From Parachryseolinea silvisoli (GTDB lineage: Bacteria > Bacteroidota > Bacteroidia > Cytophagales > Cyclobacteriaceae), in the NCBI RefSeq assembly GCF_021190955.1, contig NZ_JAIOAO010000002.1, forward strand, positions 496,001-560,000: a stretch of DNA of 64,000 bases. Reading direction: 5' to 3'. Shown one piece after another: positions 14,977 to 25,412 of the stretch; within the stretch, counting starts at the first letter, position 1, and every line of letters begins with the position of its first letter. A program made the translations under genes and the position numbers. The notes beneath the pieces are model-generated. The model saw nothing but the letters and a program-made list of their open reading frames with translations, ran no database searches and was not told the DNA's origin.

Positions 14977-17900
14977 TTAGAAACCGTCGTCTTCCTTCTT
15001 CGGCTCTTTCTTCGGCTCTTCGGTCGGTTTCTCCTTGGCCACAGAAGAGCCTTCGCTCAAGCTATAGGGTACATCGATGCCATAGTACTGCGCGCGGAAG
15101 CGGTTGATGAATGTGAGCGTCTCGTCGTCGCTACCAGGTATGAAAGCCACCTCACCGATCTTAGCCTTGCCGGCATTGCTCTTCTTAGAAATAATAGTGT
15201 TGAAGTCGCTATTGGACGAATGCACCATCAGGCGGTTGTCTTCAAAACCGAAATAATACCATGCATCCGGTGATGCCTTAAAGAAAATGTGGGCCACCGG
15301 TGCGCCGTCTTCATTCTTGCGAATCTCGATAAAGCCTTCAAAAGCTCCATTGATGTCGTTGCGGCCGATGTTGGAAATGCCAATCGTACCTTCGCTATAA
15401 AACCCTTTCTGCTTCTCCGACCATTTCATATTGACATTCGAAATGACCAGAGGCTTCGCCAGCGCGGCAATGGTACTCAGCGACACATAGCCTTGTAAGC
15501 TGCGCTGCTCAAAATCTTTAACAACCTTCTCGCCAACAATGTCGGCGATCTTATACAACAGCTCGGTCTGGTCGCCCAGACCCTCGTCTGCACCTTCGTT
15601 TTTAATGACCTCTTGAATCTGCTTACCCATGAGGTCGAACGCTCCCACCGGCACATTACTCTCCATCATCATGAACGTATTCATGCGAATCTCGTTCGTC
15701 TCCATGTTGCCCTGGCCGAGCGCGGTGGTGACGAGATTAAAGTCTTTCATACCCGGGAAAAGCTTGACCGGCCCTTCAAACCGCACCTGCATGTTGTCGT
15801 CATTGTAGGCAAACACCTTTCCGGAAAGCGAGGTACCGGCTGCCTTCTCCAGGCTCTCGATCTTAAACTCACGCGACGCGGTATCATAATGCAGGGCACC
15901 ACTCGGCGTAAAAAAGTCTTCGTCCTCTTCGCTCTTCTTGTCGTTGACAAACGTGATGTACAGATCGTTGTCCGTCGAGAAGTGCAGGCCGGCATTTATC
16001 TTTTTACCGTCTTCGGTCACGGCATTGTCGAAGTCGATGTGTACCTCGGTTTCATCACCGGTCTGCGTATACTCGATCCACGTATTATAGTTCTTGATCT
16101 TTTTGATGTCGAGCTTCACAAAGCCGGTAAGCTGCAACGCCGGGCGCGTGGCATACATTGTCATGTTACCTTTATAGAACATGCCGGCACCCAACACCAG
16201 CTTCTCTTTGTCCTCCACTGCACCGGTACCTACGGTCTGCTGCAATGCAACGGAGTTCTTCCGCGACTTAGACCGGCGCGACGTTTCCTCTACCGCGATG
16301 TCTTCGAGGTGGAAGTCCGTCATCTTAATGGCAAACGTGTCGCGTAGGAAGTTTACGTACTGGTAAGTAGCGTAACCGCTGAACTGCTTCCGCGAAATAA
16401 TATCCACCACACCCTCCGTGAGGCGGTGATAGCCATTGAGCGTGTCGAGTATGATCGTGGTGTTTTTCAGCGTACCGATCTTGGCATTCTCGAGAATGAG
16501 TACTTCGTTGTTCTCGGGTGTAATCTTTGCATCCGCTACAGTAATATAGGGAATGCCGCTTACCTTCAGCTCCTGCGTTTTCAGGTTATACTCCGCACGC
16601 TCGGCGTTGAAATGCAACGAATCGAGGTCTTTGCGTGTGGTATAAAAATATGACTTCTCGATGGGTACATCGGGGTCCTTGCTCATGGTGATCTTCTGCT
16701 CGTCAAGATCCCATCGCATCTTCGGGATGGATGTCTTGAACTGCGCAAACGGGAACGCGATCGCCGCCACCCCTTCTACTTCCGGACTGATGTCGGCATA
16801 ATTTTCTTTCAGGTTAAACTTCATCCGCACATCCACACCGTATAAGAGTGGCTTGCTGACGTCCTCAGACTTCACGGTGAACCGCGCATGGCGCGCACTG
16901 AAATCGTCGGCAGTAAAGTTCATGTTGCGCGAGATCAGCTCGCTGCCACGGGTCTCTAACTTACCCGTACCGGCAACACCTTCTTTTGATATCGTCAGTG
17001 TACCACGCATCTGCGCGGTGGAGTCGTAGAAGTTAAACGGCGACTTCTGGTTCTTCAGTCGCATCTGGTCCTGCTTGGGCAACCACTTCATTTCATAGTC
17101 GGGCAGTGACGCCTGCGGAAAGCGCACATTGCCAAATTGTTTCTCGGAAATCGTGGCACGTTCACCACGGCCCACTACCGAGTCGGGATAAAACACAAAG
17201 TCGTGCGACGCTACCGTAGCAGCCAGGTATTCAATCTTACCCGTACCACGCAGACCACGGTTGTTCAGCGAAACGGCGCCGTGCATCTTACCATCGCCGT
17301 TGTATAGCTGGTAGCCACCCTTCGGTATATAGTGCTCAAAACCGAGCGACTTATCGGGCTGCGAATGTAGCTTCTCTTTAAAGGCAGGGAACATGCCGTT
17401 CGACACAAACGTACCATCGAAGTTAATAGACGCCGGATCGGCATCGTTCAAGCTGTCGAGCTTAAACGGCGGCACGGCAAAGAACATCGAGCGATCGTAC
17501 ACGCCGCCCAATACTTCGGGTCGATCAAAATAAATAGCGCCACCGCCGGATGCGTCAAGACGCGGGAAGTTGGGGATCTTTTTCATGCCCGACTTATTGC
17601 CCGCCTTGCTGATATACAGCGTACCCGATTTCTGCGATGCATCACCCAGACCACTCACCTTCGCGGTAGACGAATCGGCCCCCACCATGTTGTTGTTAAG
17701 CTTTCGTCGGACCATCACGCCCTTGGCATTCCGCTCCATCACAAAGAAGTTGATGGAGTCAATGCGCGTCAGGTCGATATAAAACCCTTCGTAGTTCAGC
17801 GTAAAGCCTTTGCCACTGATCTCGAAATTACCGGCATTGATCGTACCGTCGAATTTCATATCACGGTTTTGCAACAGCGTGATGATGGCGCTGTCGGGCT

Positions 17901-19782
17901 GAATCCGTACGTTTAGTGAGTCGCTTATTTTAAACTCCTCTACGCCGCGTACAGTCATATAGCCTTTCTCAAAGTTCAAGGTCGCGTTGGCCGAGCTGTC
18001 GATGACGGAATGTATCTTCAGATTATCGTAGTCCATCTCGCCTTTAGAGGCTTTATAAATGAGAATGGCTTTTTCTTTGACGCGTACTATGTCGGTCTTG
18101 GAATCGTACGACACCAGCCCCTTCTCCTTCAAAAACTCGATCGCGGCTTTAATGTCGCGCATTTCCTTGCCAGAGAATTGGGCGAGGTTACCCGAGTAAA
18201 ACTCGCGCGTTTTATTCTTTACGCAATAGTTCGCGACCAGGCCCAGCGGATGGAATGAAAAGCCTTCACCTTTTAACAGGCGGAAATCTTCCTGATCGTA
18301 GAAGTCCGCCGACTCGATCACCATCGGCACCGTGTTACGCCCGCCGTCGGTATAAATATCAAGACTGTCGGAGTACAGGTTCCAGCGAATCACGTCGGCA
18401 GCAAAATCTACCTTAAAGAAAGAAGACGAGTAAGGCGTATGTTTCATGTTGCCCTTATCCTTCTGAATGACGATCCGCTGCAGGCTGTCACGACCAAACG
18501 CATAGCGCATCCGTACCGCCGGGTGCGTGATCGAGTCACGACGCTGCTGCAGTATGACCGATGCCTTGTTAGACGTGATCGTCGAGTCGCTAAACAAAAA
18601 CTCCGACGAGCGTGCAACAAATTTTTTATCGCCATTATGCGAGATCTCAATGACGGCAGGATCACCACCCACCGAGGCGCTGGAGATCTTACGACCCGTA
18701 AGCGAGAAGCCGCCCCGATATTTCACATTCTCATCGCCGAGGCCGGTGATGTTGAGGTTGCTTTGGTAGGACTTAAAGCGCGGATAACTGGACGCCACCG
18801 AATCTTTGCGTGTAACAGACTTAAACTCAAACGTGCCGGGAATCAACCCAGGCGTGTGACCGGTATAATTAAACTTTACCAGGTCGGACTTAAACTCCGG
18901 CTTGTTGACCGGGAAATTATAAGTACCCAGGTTACAGTATACACTGTCGGGGCTTAACAGCGCAGGGGTCCAGTCGACCGTACCCGACTCGCCCACAAAC
19001 AGGCCATTGCGCAGGGAAACGACACCCTTGGTATTCTTGACAAAGATAGAATCGTACTTCGTGACAAAGTTGAGTGTCACCCGGTTGAACCGTAGCACCG
19101 GCCCATCTACTACCGGCGGGGGAGGAGGGTTCATCCAAAGCGGTGCTTCGGAGAAAATAGAGTCGGCACCGCTGCCCGCATCAAAGTTTTCATTCGGGTC
19201 GGACTGCACGGGGTCTACATATACCTGGTCGTTGTTCAACGACGCGATGGAAGTCGTGTCGTTCATATCAAATGTCGGCGCCGGCGTGACGTATTCAAAC
19301 GTATAGTCGTCGTCGCTGGCATACAGACGGAACGGGCGCTCGTAGTTCAGCGCGTGATATTGAAAGAACGTGCGGCTGAGGCGAAAGAAATTCTGCGCCC
19401 TGGTAGACGACTCCTGGGCGATGACCTGGCCGGCTACCGTCAGGTACGCCGTAAGCTTGGCAGGATCGGCATGCTCAACGGTGACGGCGTTGGCAAGGGC
19501 TCCGAAGTAGTGAATCATGGCCGGCTTGAGCGGATATTTCTTTTTACGCAGTTGGAAAGCCTGGCGATGCACCATGTCCTGCTGGTCGGGCGACAAATTC
19601 CCCCACGCGGAAGCAAAGCTCGCGCCGATCACGGACGCATCTACGTTACGGGTGTTCTCAAACACCACCCGGATACTGTCTGGGAAACTCAGCGGAATAG
19701 CACTTTCTGATCTCTTCTGGGCCGACACCACCAGGGCGGGCAAAAAAGACAGGAGAAAAAAATATGATCGTACCTGCTTCAC
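14977..19782 (-). CDS. Very large secreted beta-rich protein of unknown function
   Basis: 1601 residues from the GTG at 19782, which gives a signal peptide ('VRSYFFLLSFLPALVVSAQ'). An earlier in-frame GTG at 19860 would add 26 non-hydrophobic residues. No catalytic motif is visible. Much of the protein consists of alternating short strands, with repeated units such as 'GTLTISKEGVAGTGKLETRG' and 'LNNRGLRGTGKIEYL', recalling AsmA/TamB- or OstA-like beta repeats, although I cannot assign a domain. The C-terminus is a low-complexity acidic/basic tail rich in Glu, Pro and Lys. An envelope role is inferred only from export, size and repeats. Confidence 0.8.
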   Translation of the reverse strand: MKQVRSYFFLLSFLPALVVSAQKRSESAIPLSFPDSIRVVFENTRNVDASVIGASFASAWGNLSPDQQDMVHRQAFQLRKKKYPLKPAMIHYFGALANAVTVEHADPAKLTAYLTVAGQVIAQESSTRAQNFFRLSRTFFQYHALNYERPFRLYASDDDYTFEYVTPAPTFDMNDTTSIASLNNDQVYVDPVQSDPNENFDAGSGADSIFSEAPLWMNPPPPPVVDGPVLRFNRVTLNFVTKYDSIFVKNTKGVVSLRNGLFVGESGTVDWTPALLSPDSVYCNLGTYNFPVNKPEFKSDLVKFNYTGHTPGLIPGTFEFKSVTRKDSVASSYPRFKSYQSNLNITGLGDENVKYRGGFSLTGRKISSASVGGDPAVIEISHNGDKKFVARSSEFLFSDSTITSNKASVILQQRRDSITHPAVRMRYAFGRDSLQRIVIQKDKGNMKHTPYSSSFFKVDFAADVIRWNLYSDSLDIYTDGGRNTVPMVIESADFYDQEDFRLLKGEGFSFHPLGLVANYCVKNKTREFYSGNLAQFSGKEMRDIKAAIEFLKEKGLVSYDSKTDIVRVKEKAILIYKASKGEMDYDNLKIHSVIDSSANATLNFEKGYMTVRGVEEFKISDSLNVRIQPDSAIITLLQNRDMKFDGTINAGNFEISGKGFTLNYEGFYIDLTRIDSINFFVMERNAKGVMVRRKLNNNMVGADSSTAKVSGLGDASQKSGTLYISKAGNKSGMKKIPNFPRLDASGGGAIYFDRPEVLGGVYDRSMFFAVPPFKLDSLNDADPASINFDGTFVSNGMFPAFKEKLHSQPDKSLGFEHYIPKGGYQLYNGDGKMHGAVSLNNRGLRGTGKIEYLAATVASHDFVFYPDSVVGRGERATISEKQFGNVRFPQASLPDYEMKWLPKQDQMRLKNQKSPFNFYDSTAQMRGTLTISKEGVAGTGKLETRGSELISRNMNFTADDFSARHARFTVKSEDVSKPLLYGVDVRMKFNLKENYADISPEVEGVAAIAFPFAQFKTSIPKMRWDLDEQKITMSKDPDVPIEKSYFYTTRKDLDSLHFNAERAEYNLKTQELKVSGIPYITVADAKITPENNEVLILENAKIGTLKNTTIILDTLNGYHRLTEGVVDIISRKQFSGYATYQYVNFLRDTFAIKMTDFHLEDIAVEETSRRSKSRKNSVALQQTVGTGAVEDKEKLVLGAGMFYKGNMTMYATRPALQLTGFVKLDIKKIKNYNTWIEYTQTGDETEVHIDFDNAVTEDGKKINAGLHFSTDNDLYITFVNDKKSEEDEDFFTPSGALHYDTASREFKIESLEKAAGTSLSGKVFAYNDDNMQVRFEGPVKLFPGMKDFNLVTTALGQGNMETNEIRMNTFMMMESNVPVGAFDLMGKQIQEVIKNEGADEGLGDQTELLYKIADIVGEKVVKDFEQRSLQGYVSLSTIAALAKPLVISNVNMKWSEKQKGFYSEGTIGISNIGRNDINGAFEGFIEIRKNEDGAPVAHIFFKASPDAWYYFGFEDNRLMVHSSNSDFNTIISKKSNAGKAKIGEVAFIPGSDDETLTFINRFRAQYYGIDVPYSLSEGSSVAKEKPTEEPKKEPKKEDDGF

Positions 19783-19847
19783 AAAAACTAAACCTTGAAA
19801 TTCGGAAATAATAGTTGAATAATAAACTAACGCTGGACCAACCGGGG

Positions 19848-20060
19848 TTAGTTTTTCCACCGGTTAACAAAATACAGGATCAACGAAAGTAGCACGCTTA
19901 ACAACAGGGACGTCACAATGGGAAAATGAAAGCTGTAATTTTCACGTTCGATCCGGATATCGCCCGGCAGGCGTCCAGGCCACAAGTGTTTGGGGCCATA
20001 CAACACAACCAGGCCGGCGATAATACAAACTAAACCTACAACGATCAGGATTTTGCCCAT
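19848..20060 (-). CDS. DUF2905 family small membrane protein
   Basis: 70 residues with two membrane helices (about 4-21 and 47-65) around the diagnostic loop 'LWPGRLPGDIRIERENYSF', the DUF2905 signature. The function of the family is not known. Its stop is 65 bp before the chosen start of the large secreted gene on the same strand, so they may be co-transcribed. It is divergent from the RsmI-like gene, with 44 bp between the starts. Confidence 0.9.
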   Translation of the reverse strand: MGKILIVVGLVCIIAGLVVLYGPKHLWPGRLPGDIRIERENYSFHFPIVTSLLLSVLLSLILYFVNRWKN

Positions 20061-20104
20061 AGTGTTGTTTTCTTACGAACTTAGCGCCCCGTCAGCTAAA
20101 ACAC

Positions 20105-20812
20105 ATGAAAAAAGGCGTCCTGTACCTGGTTCCCAGTAGCATAGCAGAAGAAACTCAGCAAACCGTCATCCCGGAGCACGTGCGCCAGGCCTTACCTGGC
20201 ATACGCCATTTTCTGGCCGAAGACATCCGCACGGCTCGCCGCTTTCTCAGCAGCCTGAAGCTTTACGCTTCCATCGAGCCGCTGCAGTTCGAAGTTCTCA
20301 ACAAAGATACAAAACCGGCTGAACTCAAAGCCCTTTTTCAACCCTTGCTGGAAGGGCATAACCTGGGCGTGATTTCCGAGTCGGGTTGCCCCGGTGTAGC
20401 TGACCCCGGCGCACTCGCCGTAAAGTACGCCCATGAGCAGGGTATTCAGGTAGCGCCGCTGGTGGGTCCTTCGTCGCTGTTGTTGGCCTTAATGGGCTCC
20501 GGCCTGAATGGCCAACGCTTTACCTTCCATGGCTACCTGCCCATTGATAGCAAAGAAGCGGCCGCAGCGATTAAGACACTGGAGAAAGAGTCGCAGAGCC
20601 GCCGGCAAACGCAGCTCTTCATCGAGACACCCTATCGTAACAACGCCATGCTGAAAAACCTGCTGCAGAACCTGCAGGACGATACACTACTATGTATTGC
20701 GGTAGACCTTACTGGCAAAGAGGAGAGCATTAAAACGTTGCCAGTAAGTAAATGGAAAAACCTACGGCCTGAATTGCCTAAAGTACCAGCGGTATTTTTA
20801 TTTTTGGCGTAA
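20105..20812 (+). CDS. RsmI-like tetrapyrrole methylase-fold SAM methyltransferase
   Basis: 235 residues of the SAM-dependent methyltransferase fold shared by RsmI (16S rRNA C1402 2'-O-methylation) and the corrin/porphyrin methylases. Markers are 'GVLYLVPSSI' at the start, 'ESGCPGVADPGALAVKYAHEQGI' (about 97-119), 'LVGPSSLLLALMGSGL' (about 120-135) and 'IETPYRNN' near 175. It is shorter than RsmI and its 'GvADPG' loop lacks the usual 'TPgiSDPG' form, so it is more likely a paralogue than rsmI itself. Substrate unknown. Confidence 0.82.
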   Translation: MKKGVLYLVPSSIAEETQQTVIPEHVRQALPGIRHFLAEDIRTARRFLSSLKLYASIEPLQFEVLNKDTKPAELKALFQPLLEGHNLGVISESGCPGVADPGALAVKYAHEQGIQVAPLVGPSSLLLALMGSGLNGQRFTFHGYLPIDSKEAAAAIKTLEKESQSRRQTQLFIETPYRNNAMLKNLLQNLQDDTLLCIAVDLTGKEESIKTLPVSKWKNLRPELPKVPAVFLFLA

Positions 20813-20886
20813 AGCCGTTTGATTTGATTTCTTTTACAGTTTCAACCAAATTTGCCGCTAAAATTTAAAACCCAGTGTAAATCCTT

Positions 20887-22143
20887 ATGCCGTATTTATT
20901 TACCTCCGAGTCGGTGTCTGAAGGCCATCCCGACAAAGTAGCAGATCAGATCTCTGATGCCCTTATCGATTATTTCCTCGCCTACGATCCTGCTTCCAAA
21001 GTCGCCTGCGAAACCCTCGTTACCACGGGCCAGGTAGTGCTGGCAGGAGAGGTAAAATCAGAAGCTTACCTGGACGTTCAAGACATTGCCCGCGAAGTTA
21101 TCCGCAAGATCGGGTACACCAAGAGCGAGTACATGTTCGAAGCCAACTCGTGCGGTATCCTTTCGGCTATTCACGAGCAGTCGCCCGACATTAACCAGGG
21201 CGTTGTTCGCAAGAAGAAAGAAGACCAGGGTGCTGGTGACCAGGGTATGATGTTCGGCTACGCCACAAACGAAACCGACAACTACATGCCCCTGCCGTTG
21301 GAGCTTGCACACTTGCTGCTCCGCGAGCTGGCGATCCTCCGTCGCGAAGGCAAGGCGATAAAGTACCTGCGCCCCGACGCCAAGTCGCAAGTGACCATCG
21401 AGTACAGCGACGACAACAGGCCGCAACGCATCGACACCATCGTAATTTCCACCCAGCACGACGACTTCGCGAAAGACGCGGTCATGCTGAAGCAGATCAA
21501 AGACGATGTAATCAACATTGTTATTCCCCGCGTGAAGAAGAAGCTGCCCAAGCACGTACAGAAGCTTTTCAACAGCGAAATTCAATATCACGTCAACCCT
21601 ACAGGCAAATTCGTAATCGGAGGTCCCCACGGCGACACCGGTCTGACAGGCCGTAAGATCATCGTTGACACCTACGGCGGTAAAGGAGCCCACGGCGGTG
21701 GAGCCTTCTCCGGCAAAGACCCTTCAAAGGTCGACCGCTCAGCAGCCTACGCTACCCGTCACATCGCCAAAAACCTGGTAGCAGCCGGTCTGTGCGACGA
21801 AGTACTGGTACAGGTAGCATACGCCATCGGCGTAGCCCAGCCAGTAGGTCTGTACGTAAACACCTACGGCACTTCCAAAGTGAAGCTCAACGATGGCGAA
21901 ATCGCGCAGAAGGTTGCGAAGATCTTTGACATGCGTCCTTACTTCATCGAGCAGCGCTTCGCCCTCCGCACCCCGATCTACGCCGAAACCGCTGCCTACG
22001 GACACATGGGCCGCGAGCCCCAAGTGGTAGAAAAAATCTTTAACAAGGGTAAAGCTTCTGAGAAAACAGTGAAAGTAGAGCTATTCCCCTGGGAAAAGCT
22101 CGACTACGTAGACGCCGTGAAGAAGGCCTTCAAAATCGCCTAA
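20887..22143 (+). CDS. metK: S-adenosylmethionine synthase
   Basis: 418 residues; makes SAM from methionine and ATP. Signature segments are intact: '[15 protein letters not shown]' near 10, '[14 protein letters not shown]' near 120, and the P-loop-like '[19 protein letters not shown]' near 265. The length is that of the Bacteroidetes enzyme. Its neighbours on both sides are predicted SAM-dependent RNA or tetrapyrrole-fold methyltransferases. It has its own upstream region with CAAATTTG near 20850, one mismatch from the -7 consensus, and a terminator downstream. Confidence 0.97.
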   Translation: MPYLFTSESVSEGHPDKVADQISDALIDYFLAYDPASKVACETLVTTGQVVLAGEVKSEAYLDVQDIAREVIRKIGYTKSEYMFEANSCGILSAIHEQSPDINQGVVRKKKEDQGAGDQGMMFGYATNETDNYMPLPLELAHLLLRELAILRREGKAIKYLRPDAKSQVTIEYSDDNRPQRIDTIVISTQHDDFAKDAVMLKQIKDDVINIVIPRVKKKLPKHVQKLFNSEIQYHVNPTGKFVIGGPHGDTGLTGRKIIVDTYGGKGAHGGGAFSGKDPSKVDRSAAYATRHIAKNLVAAGLCDEVLVQVAYAIGVAQPVGLYVNTYGTSKVKLNDGEIAQKVAKIFDMRPYFIEQRFALRTPIYAETAAYGHMGREPQVVEKIFNKGKASEKTVKVELFPWEKLDYVDAVKKAFKIA

Positions 22144-22167
22144 CTCACACGTGTCACAATAACACCC

Positions 22168-22201
22168 AAAGCCCGTTCCGGACCCCGGAACGGCTTTTTT
22201 G
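22168..22201 (+). terminator. Rho-independent terminator after metK
   Basis: A GC-rich inverted repeat (CGTTCCGG and CCGGAACG flanked by AGCC and GGCT, with one bulged C) is followed by seven T. Confidence 0.85.
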
Positions 22202-22214
22202 TTGCAGCCTATAT

Positions 22215-22742
22215 CTACCGCAACTGCTTAAAAAACTCCCACGCAACAATCCCCAAACAAACCGAAACATTTAAAGAATGCTTCGTCCCCGCCTGCGGAA
22301 TCTCCAACGCCACATCCGTTAAAGGCAGCACCTCCTCACTCACCCCATTCACCTCATTCCCAAACACCAGGCAGTACCGTGCATCAGCAGAAGGCTTAAA
22401 CGTCTCCAGCGAAACACTATCCGTCGTCTGCTCCACCGCAACGATCGTATGCCCCTCCTCTTTCAGTTTTCTCACAGCATCCACCGTCTCCGCTACATAC
22501 TCCCATTGCACAGACTCCGTTGCACCAAGCGCCGCCTTTTGAATCTCCCGGTGCGGCGGCGTGCCGGTAATGCCGGTAAGATAAATCTTACCAATGCGGA
22601 AAGCATCCGCCGTGCGAAAGGCCGCACCCACGTTATGCAGGCTGCGGATGTTATCAAGCACGAGGCATATAGGTAGCTTTGGTGCTTCCTGAAACTCCGC
22701 AACAGACATTCTTCCAAGTTCTTCCAGTATTAGCTTCTTCAT
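22215..22742 (-). CDS. TrmH/SpoU family RNA 2'-O-methyltransferase
   Basis: 175 residues of the SPOUT trefoil-knot class, transferring methyl from SAM to a ribose 2'-OH in tRNA or rRNA. The three family motifs are present: motif 1 'LDNIRSLHNVGAAFRTADAF' (about 27-46), motif 2 'VFGNEVNGVSEEVL' (about 126-139) and motif 3 'IPQAGTKHSLNVSVCLGI' (about 147-164). There is no N-terminal substrate-binding domain, so the RNA target cannot be assigned. The start is the ATG at 22742; a longer frame to 22775 runs into the promoter space shared with mutS. Confidence 0.9.
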   Translation of the reverse strand: MKKLILEELGRMSVAEFQEAPKLPICLVLDNIRSLHNVGAAFRTADAFRIGKIYLTGITGTPPHREIQKAALGATESVQWEYVAETVDAVRKLKEEGHTIVAVEQTTDSVSLETFKPSADARYCLVFGNEVNGVSEEVLPLTDVALEIPQAGTKHSLNVSVCLGIVAWEFFKQLR

Positions 22743-22799
22743 GCAGATCAGACAAATGAATCCTTCCGCAAACAAAAGAAAAAGTATTTAATTTGCCCC

Positions 22800-25406
22800 A
22801 TGGCCGAAACCAAGACCTCTGCTGAAACACCGTTGATGAAGCAATACAATGCCCTGAAGGCAAAGTACCCCGGTGCAGTCCTCCTCTTCCGTGTGGGCGA
22901 CTTTTACGAAACCTTTGGACACGATGCCATGACGGCCAGCAAGGTACTCGACATCGTACTTACCAAACGGGGCAACGGCTCGGCCTCCGAAACCGCCCTG
23001 GCAGGCTTCCCCCACCACGCCCTCGACACCTATTTGCCCAAACTCGTGCGGGCCGGCCACCGGGTGGCCATCTGCGACCAGCTGGAAGACCCCCGCTTTG
23101 TAAAGGGCATTGTGAAGCGCGGCGTGACCGAGCTGGTAACGCCCGGTCTGTCATTTAACGACAACGTACTCAACCGCAAGCAAAACAACTTCCTGGCATC
23201 CGTCTTTTGTACAAAAGACGCCTTTGGCGTGGCCTTCCTCGACCTGTCTACCGGCGAGTTCTATGCCGCGCAAGGCAACGAGACGTACATTCTCAAGCTC
23301 ATTCAGGGCTTTGCGCCGTCGGAAGTAATTTATTGCAAGCAGTTCCGCGCCAGGTTCGACAGCCTCTTCAGCAACGACTACAGCACGTATGCGCTGGAAG
23401 ACTGGATTTATGGATACGACTATGGATATGAAAAGCTAACCAAGCATTTTAAGACCAGCACACTGAAGGGCTTTGGCGTAGAAGACTATACCGAAGCCAT
23501 CGTCGCAGCCGGCGCCATCCTGCATTACCTCGAAGACACCGAACACAAAGATACATCACACATTGCGTCGATCGCCCGCATTGACGAAGACCGGTATGTG
23601 TGGCTTGATAGATTTACAGTACGCAACCTGGAAATCGTTACGTCTCAGCAAGACGGCGGCGTGCCGCTGATCGACATCGTCGACCGCACGGTTACACCCA
23701 TGGGCTCACGCCAGCTGCGCAAGTGGATGATCCTGCCGTTGAAAGAGAAGGATGCCATTGAAGAACGGCTGGCGATCGTAGACACGTTTTATGCAGACAA
23801 CAACCTGACCGAAGCGCTCATAGAGCCGCTCAAGCAGATCGCCGACTTAGAGCGCCTCATCTCAAAAGTAGCCGTAAACCGCATCAACCCGCGCGAGATG
23901 TTGCAGCTGAAACGCTCGCTGAAAGCAATCGAGCCCATCCGCCACGAGCTTAGCCAACAGACTACACCCGGCTTACAACGCTTGGCCAGCCAGCTCCACC
24001 TGTGCGAATCATTGGTAGCGAAAATCGAGCAGGAGCTGCGTGAAGATGTTTCCATTGCTATCAACCAGGGCAACCTTATAAAGGAAGGCATCGACGCTGA
24101 GTTGGATGAGCTGCAAAAGATCTCTTATTCGGGCAAAGACTACCTGCTGCAGATCCAAAAACGCGAAGTAGAACGCACCGGCATTGGCTCCCTCAAGATT
24201 TCCTATAATAAAGTCTTTGGCTACTACCTCGAAGTAAGCAACGCCAACAAAGACAAGGTACCGACCGATTGGATCCGGAAACAAACGCTGGTAAATGCCG
24301 AGCGCTATATCACCGAAGAGCTGAAGGTCTACGAAGAAAAGATCCTGAATGCAGAAGACAAGCTAATCGTGATCGAGCAGCGCATCTTCAACGGCATCAT
24401 TGCCGCCGCGTCAGCCTTTATTCCGCAGATCCAGCTCAACGCGCGCGTGCTCGCGCAACTCGACTGCCTGCTTTCCTTTGCTGTTGTGGCGCGGGCGAAT
24501 CGTTATACCCGCCCGCAAATCAACGACTCGTATATTCTCGACATCAAAGCAGGGCGTCACCCGGTCATTGAAAAACAACTGCCGGTAGGCGAGTCCTATA
24601 TTCCCAACGACATATACCTCGACAGCGAAAAGCAACAAGTACTGATTATCACGGGCCCGAACATGGCTGGTAAGTCGGCGTTGCTACGCCAAACCGCGCT
24701 CATCGTGTTGCTGGCACAGATGGGAAGCTTTGTACCCGCAGATGCAGCATCCCTCGGTATTGTCGACAAGGTCTTTACGCGCGTCGGCGCGTCGGACAAC
24801 CTGTCGAAAGGAGAGTCGACATTTATGGTGGAAATGATCGAGACCGCCAGCATCCTGAACAACCTCAGCAACCGCAGCCTGATCCTGATGGACGAGATCG
24901 GCCGTGGCACCAGCACCTACGACGGTGTATCGATTGCCTGGGCCATCGTGGAATATTTACATAACCACAAAGACTATAAGCCTAAGACGCTTTTCGCCAC
25001 ACACTACCACGAGCTGAACCAGCTTGAAGAAGACCTGACGCGCGTGCGTAACTTTAACGTGTCGGTAAAGGAGGTGGGCGACAAGATCATCTTTATGCGC
25101 AAGCTGAAAGAAGGCGGAAGCGAGCACAGCTTTGGTATACACGTAGCACAGCTGGCGGGCATGCCGAATCGTATCGTGCTACGTGCGAACGAAATCTTAC
25201 ATTTCCTCGAAAAAGACAAACACAAGAACGAGGACAAAAAGCGAATGGAAAATATACCGGTGGCCACGCCGCAGATGAGCCTGTTCGCGGCCGATCCGCG
25301 CTTCATAGAGATCGAAGAAAAACTTGGTAAGATCGATATCAACACCATCAGCCCCGTAGAAGCACTACTCAAGCTGAACGATCTGATTACCGTACTAAAA
25401 AAATAA
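22800..25406 (+). CDS. mutS: DNA mismatch repair protein MutS
   Basis: 868 residues, full length for MutS1. The mismatch-reading motif 'FRVGDFYETFGHDA' is near residues 32-45. The core and clamp domains follow. The ATPase domain holds Walker A 'GPNMAGKSALLRQ' (about 619-631), a signature loop at 'DNLSKGESTFMVEM', Walker B 'LILMDEIGRGTS' and the helix-turn-helix near the end. Upstream, TTAATTTG (22788-22795, one mismatch to the -7 consensus) ends 4 nt before the ATG. It converges with the helicase gene, leaving only 6 bp between stops, where a weak GGGGC/GCCCC hairpin sits. Confidence 0.97.
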   Translation: MAETKTSAETPLMKQYNALKAKYPGAVLLFRVGDFYETFGHDAMTASKVLDIVLTKRGNGSASETALAGFPHHALDTYLPKLVRAGHRVAICDQLEDPRFVKGIVKRGVTELVTPGLSFNDNVLNRKQNNFLASVFCTKDAFGVAFLDLSTGEFYAAQGNETYILKLIQGFAPSEVIYCKQFRARFDSLFSNDYSTYALEDWIYGYDYGYEKLTKHFKTSTLKGFGVEDYTEAIVAAGAILHYLEDTEHKDTSHIASIARIDEDRYVWLDRFTVRNLEIVTSQQDGGVPLIDIVDRTVTPMGSRQLRKWMILPLKEKDAIEERLAIVDTFYADNNLTEALIEPLKQIADLERLISKVAVNRINPREMLQLKRSLKAIEPIRHELSQQTTPGLQRLASQLHLCESLVAKIEQELREDVSIAINQGNLIKEGIDAELDELQKISYSGKDYLLQIQKREVERTGIGSLKISYNKVFGYYLEVSNANKDKVPTDWIRKQTLVNAERYITEELKVYEEKILNAEDKLIVIEQRIFNGIIAAASAFIPQIQLNARVLAQLDCLLSFAVVARANRYTRPQINDSYILDIKAGRHPVIEKQLPVGESYIPNDIYLDSEKQQVLIITGPNMAGKSALLRQTALIVLLAQMGSFVPADAASLGIVDKVFTRVGASDNLSKGESTFMVEMIETASILNNLSNRSLILMDEIGRGTSTYDGVSIAWAIVEYLHNHKDYKPKTLFATHYHELNQLEEDLTRVRNFNVSVKEVGDKIIFMRKLKEGGSEHSFGIHVAQLAGMPNRIVLRANEILHFLEKDKHKNEDKKRMENIPVATPQMSLFAADPRFIEIEEKLGKIDINTISPVEALLKLNDLITVLKK

Positions 25407-25412
25407 AGGGGC

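Noticed and set aside
14809-16347. Plus-strand frames of 154 and 244 residues over the end of hutF and the large secreted gene
   Set aside because: Antisense shadows of genes with clear signal peptide or family motifs.
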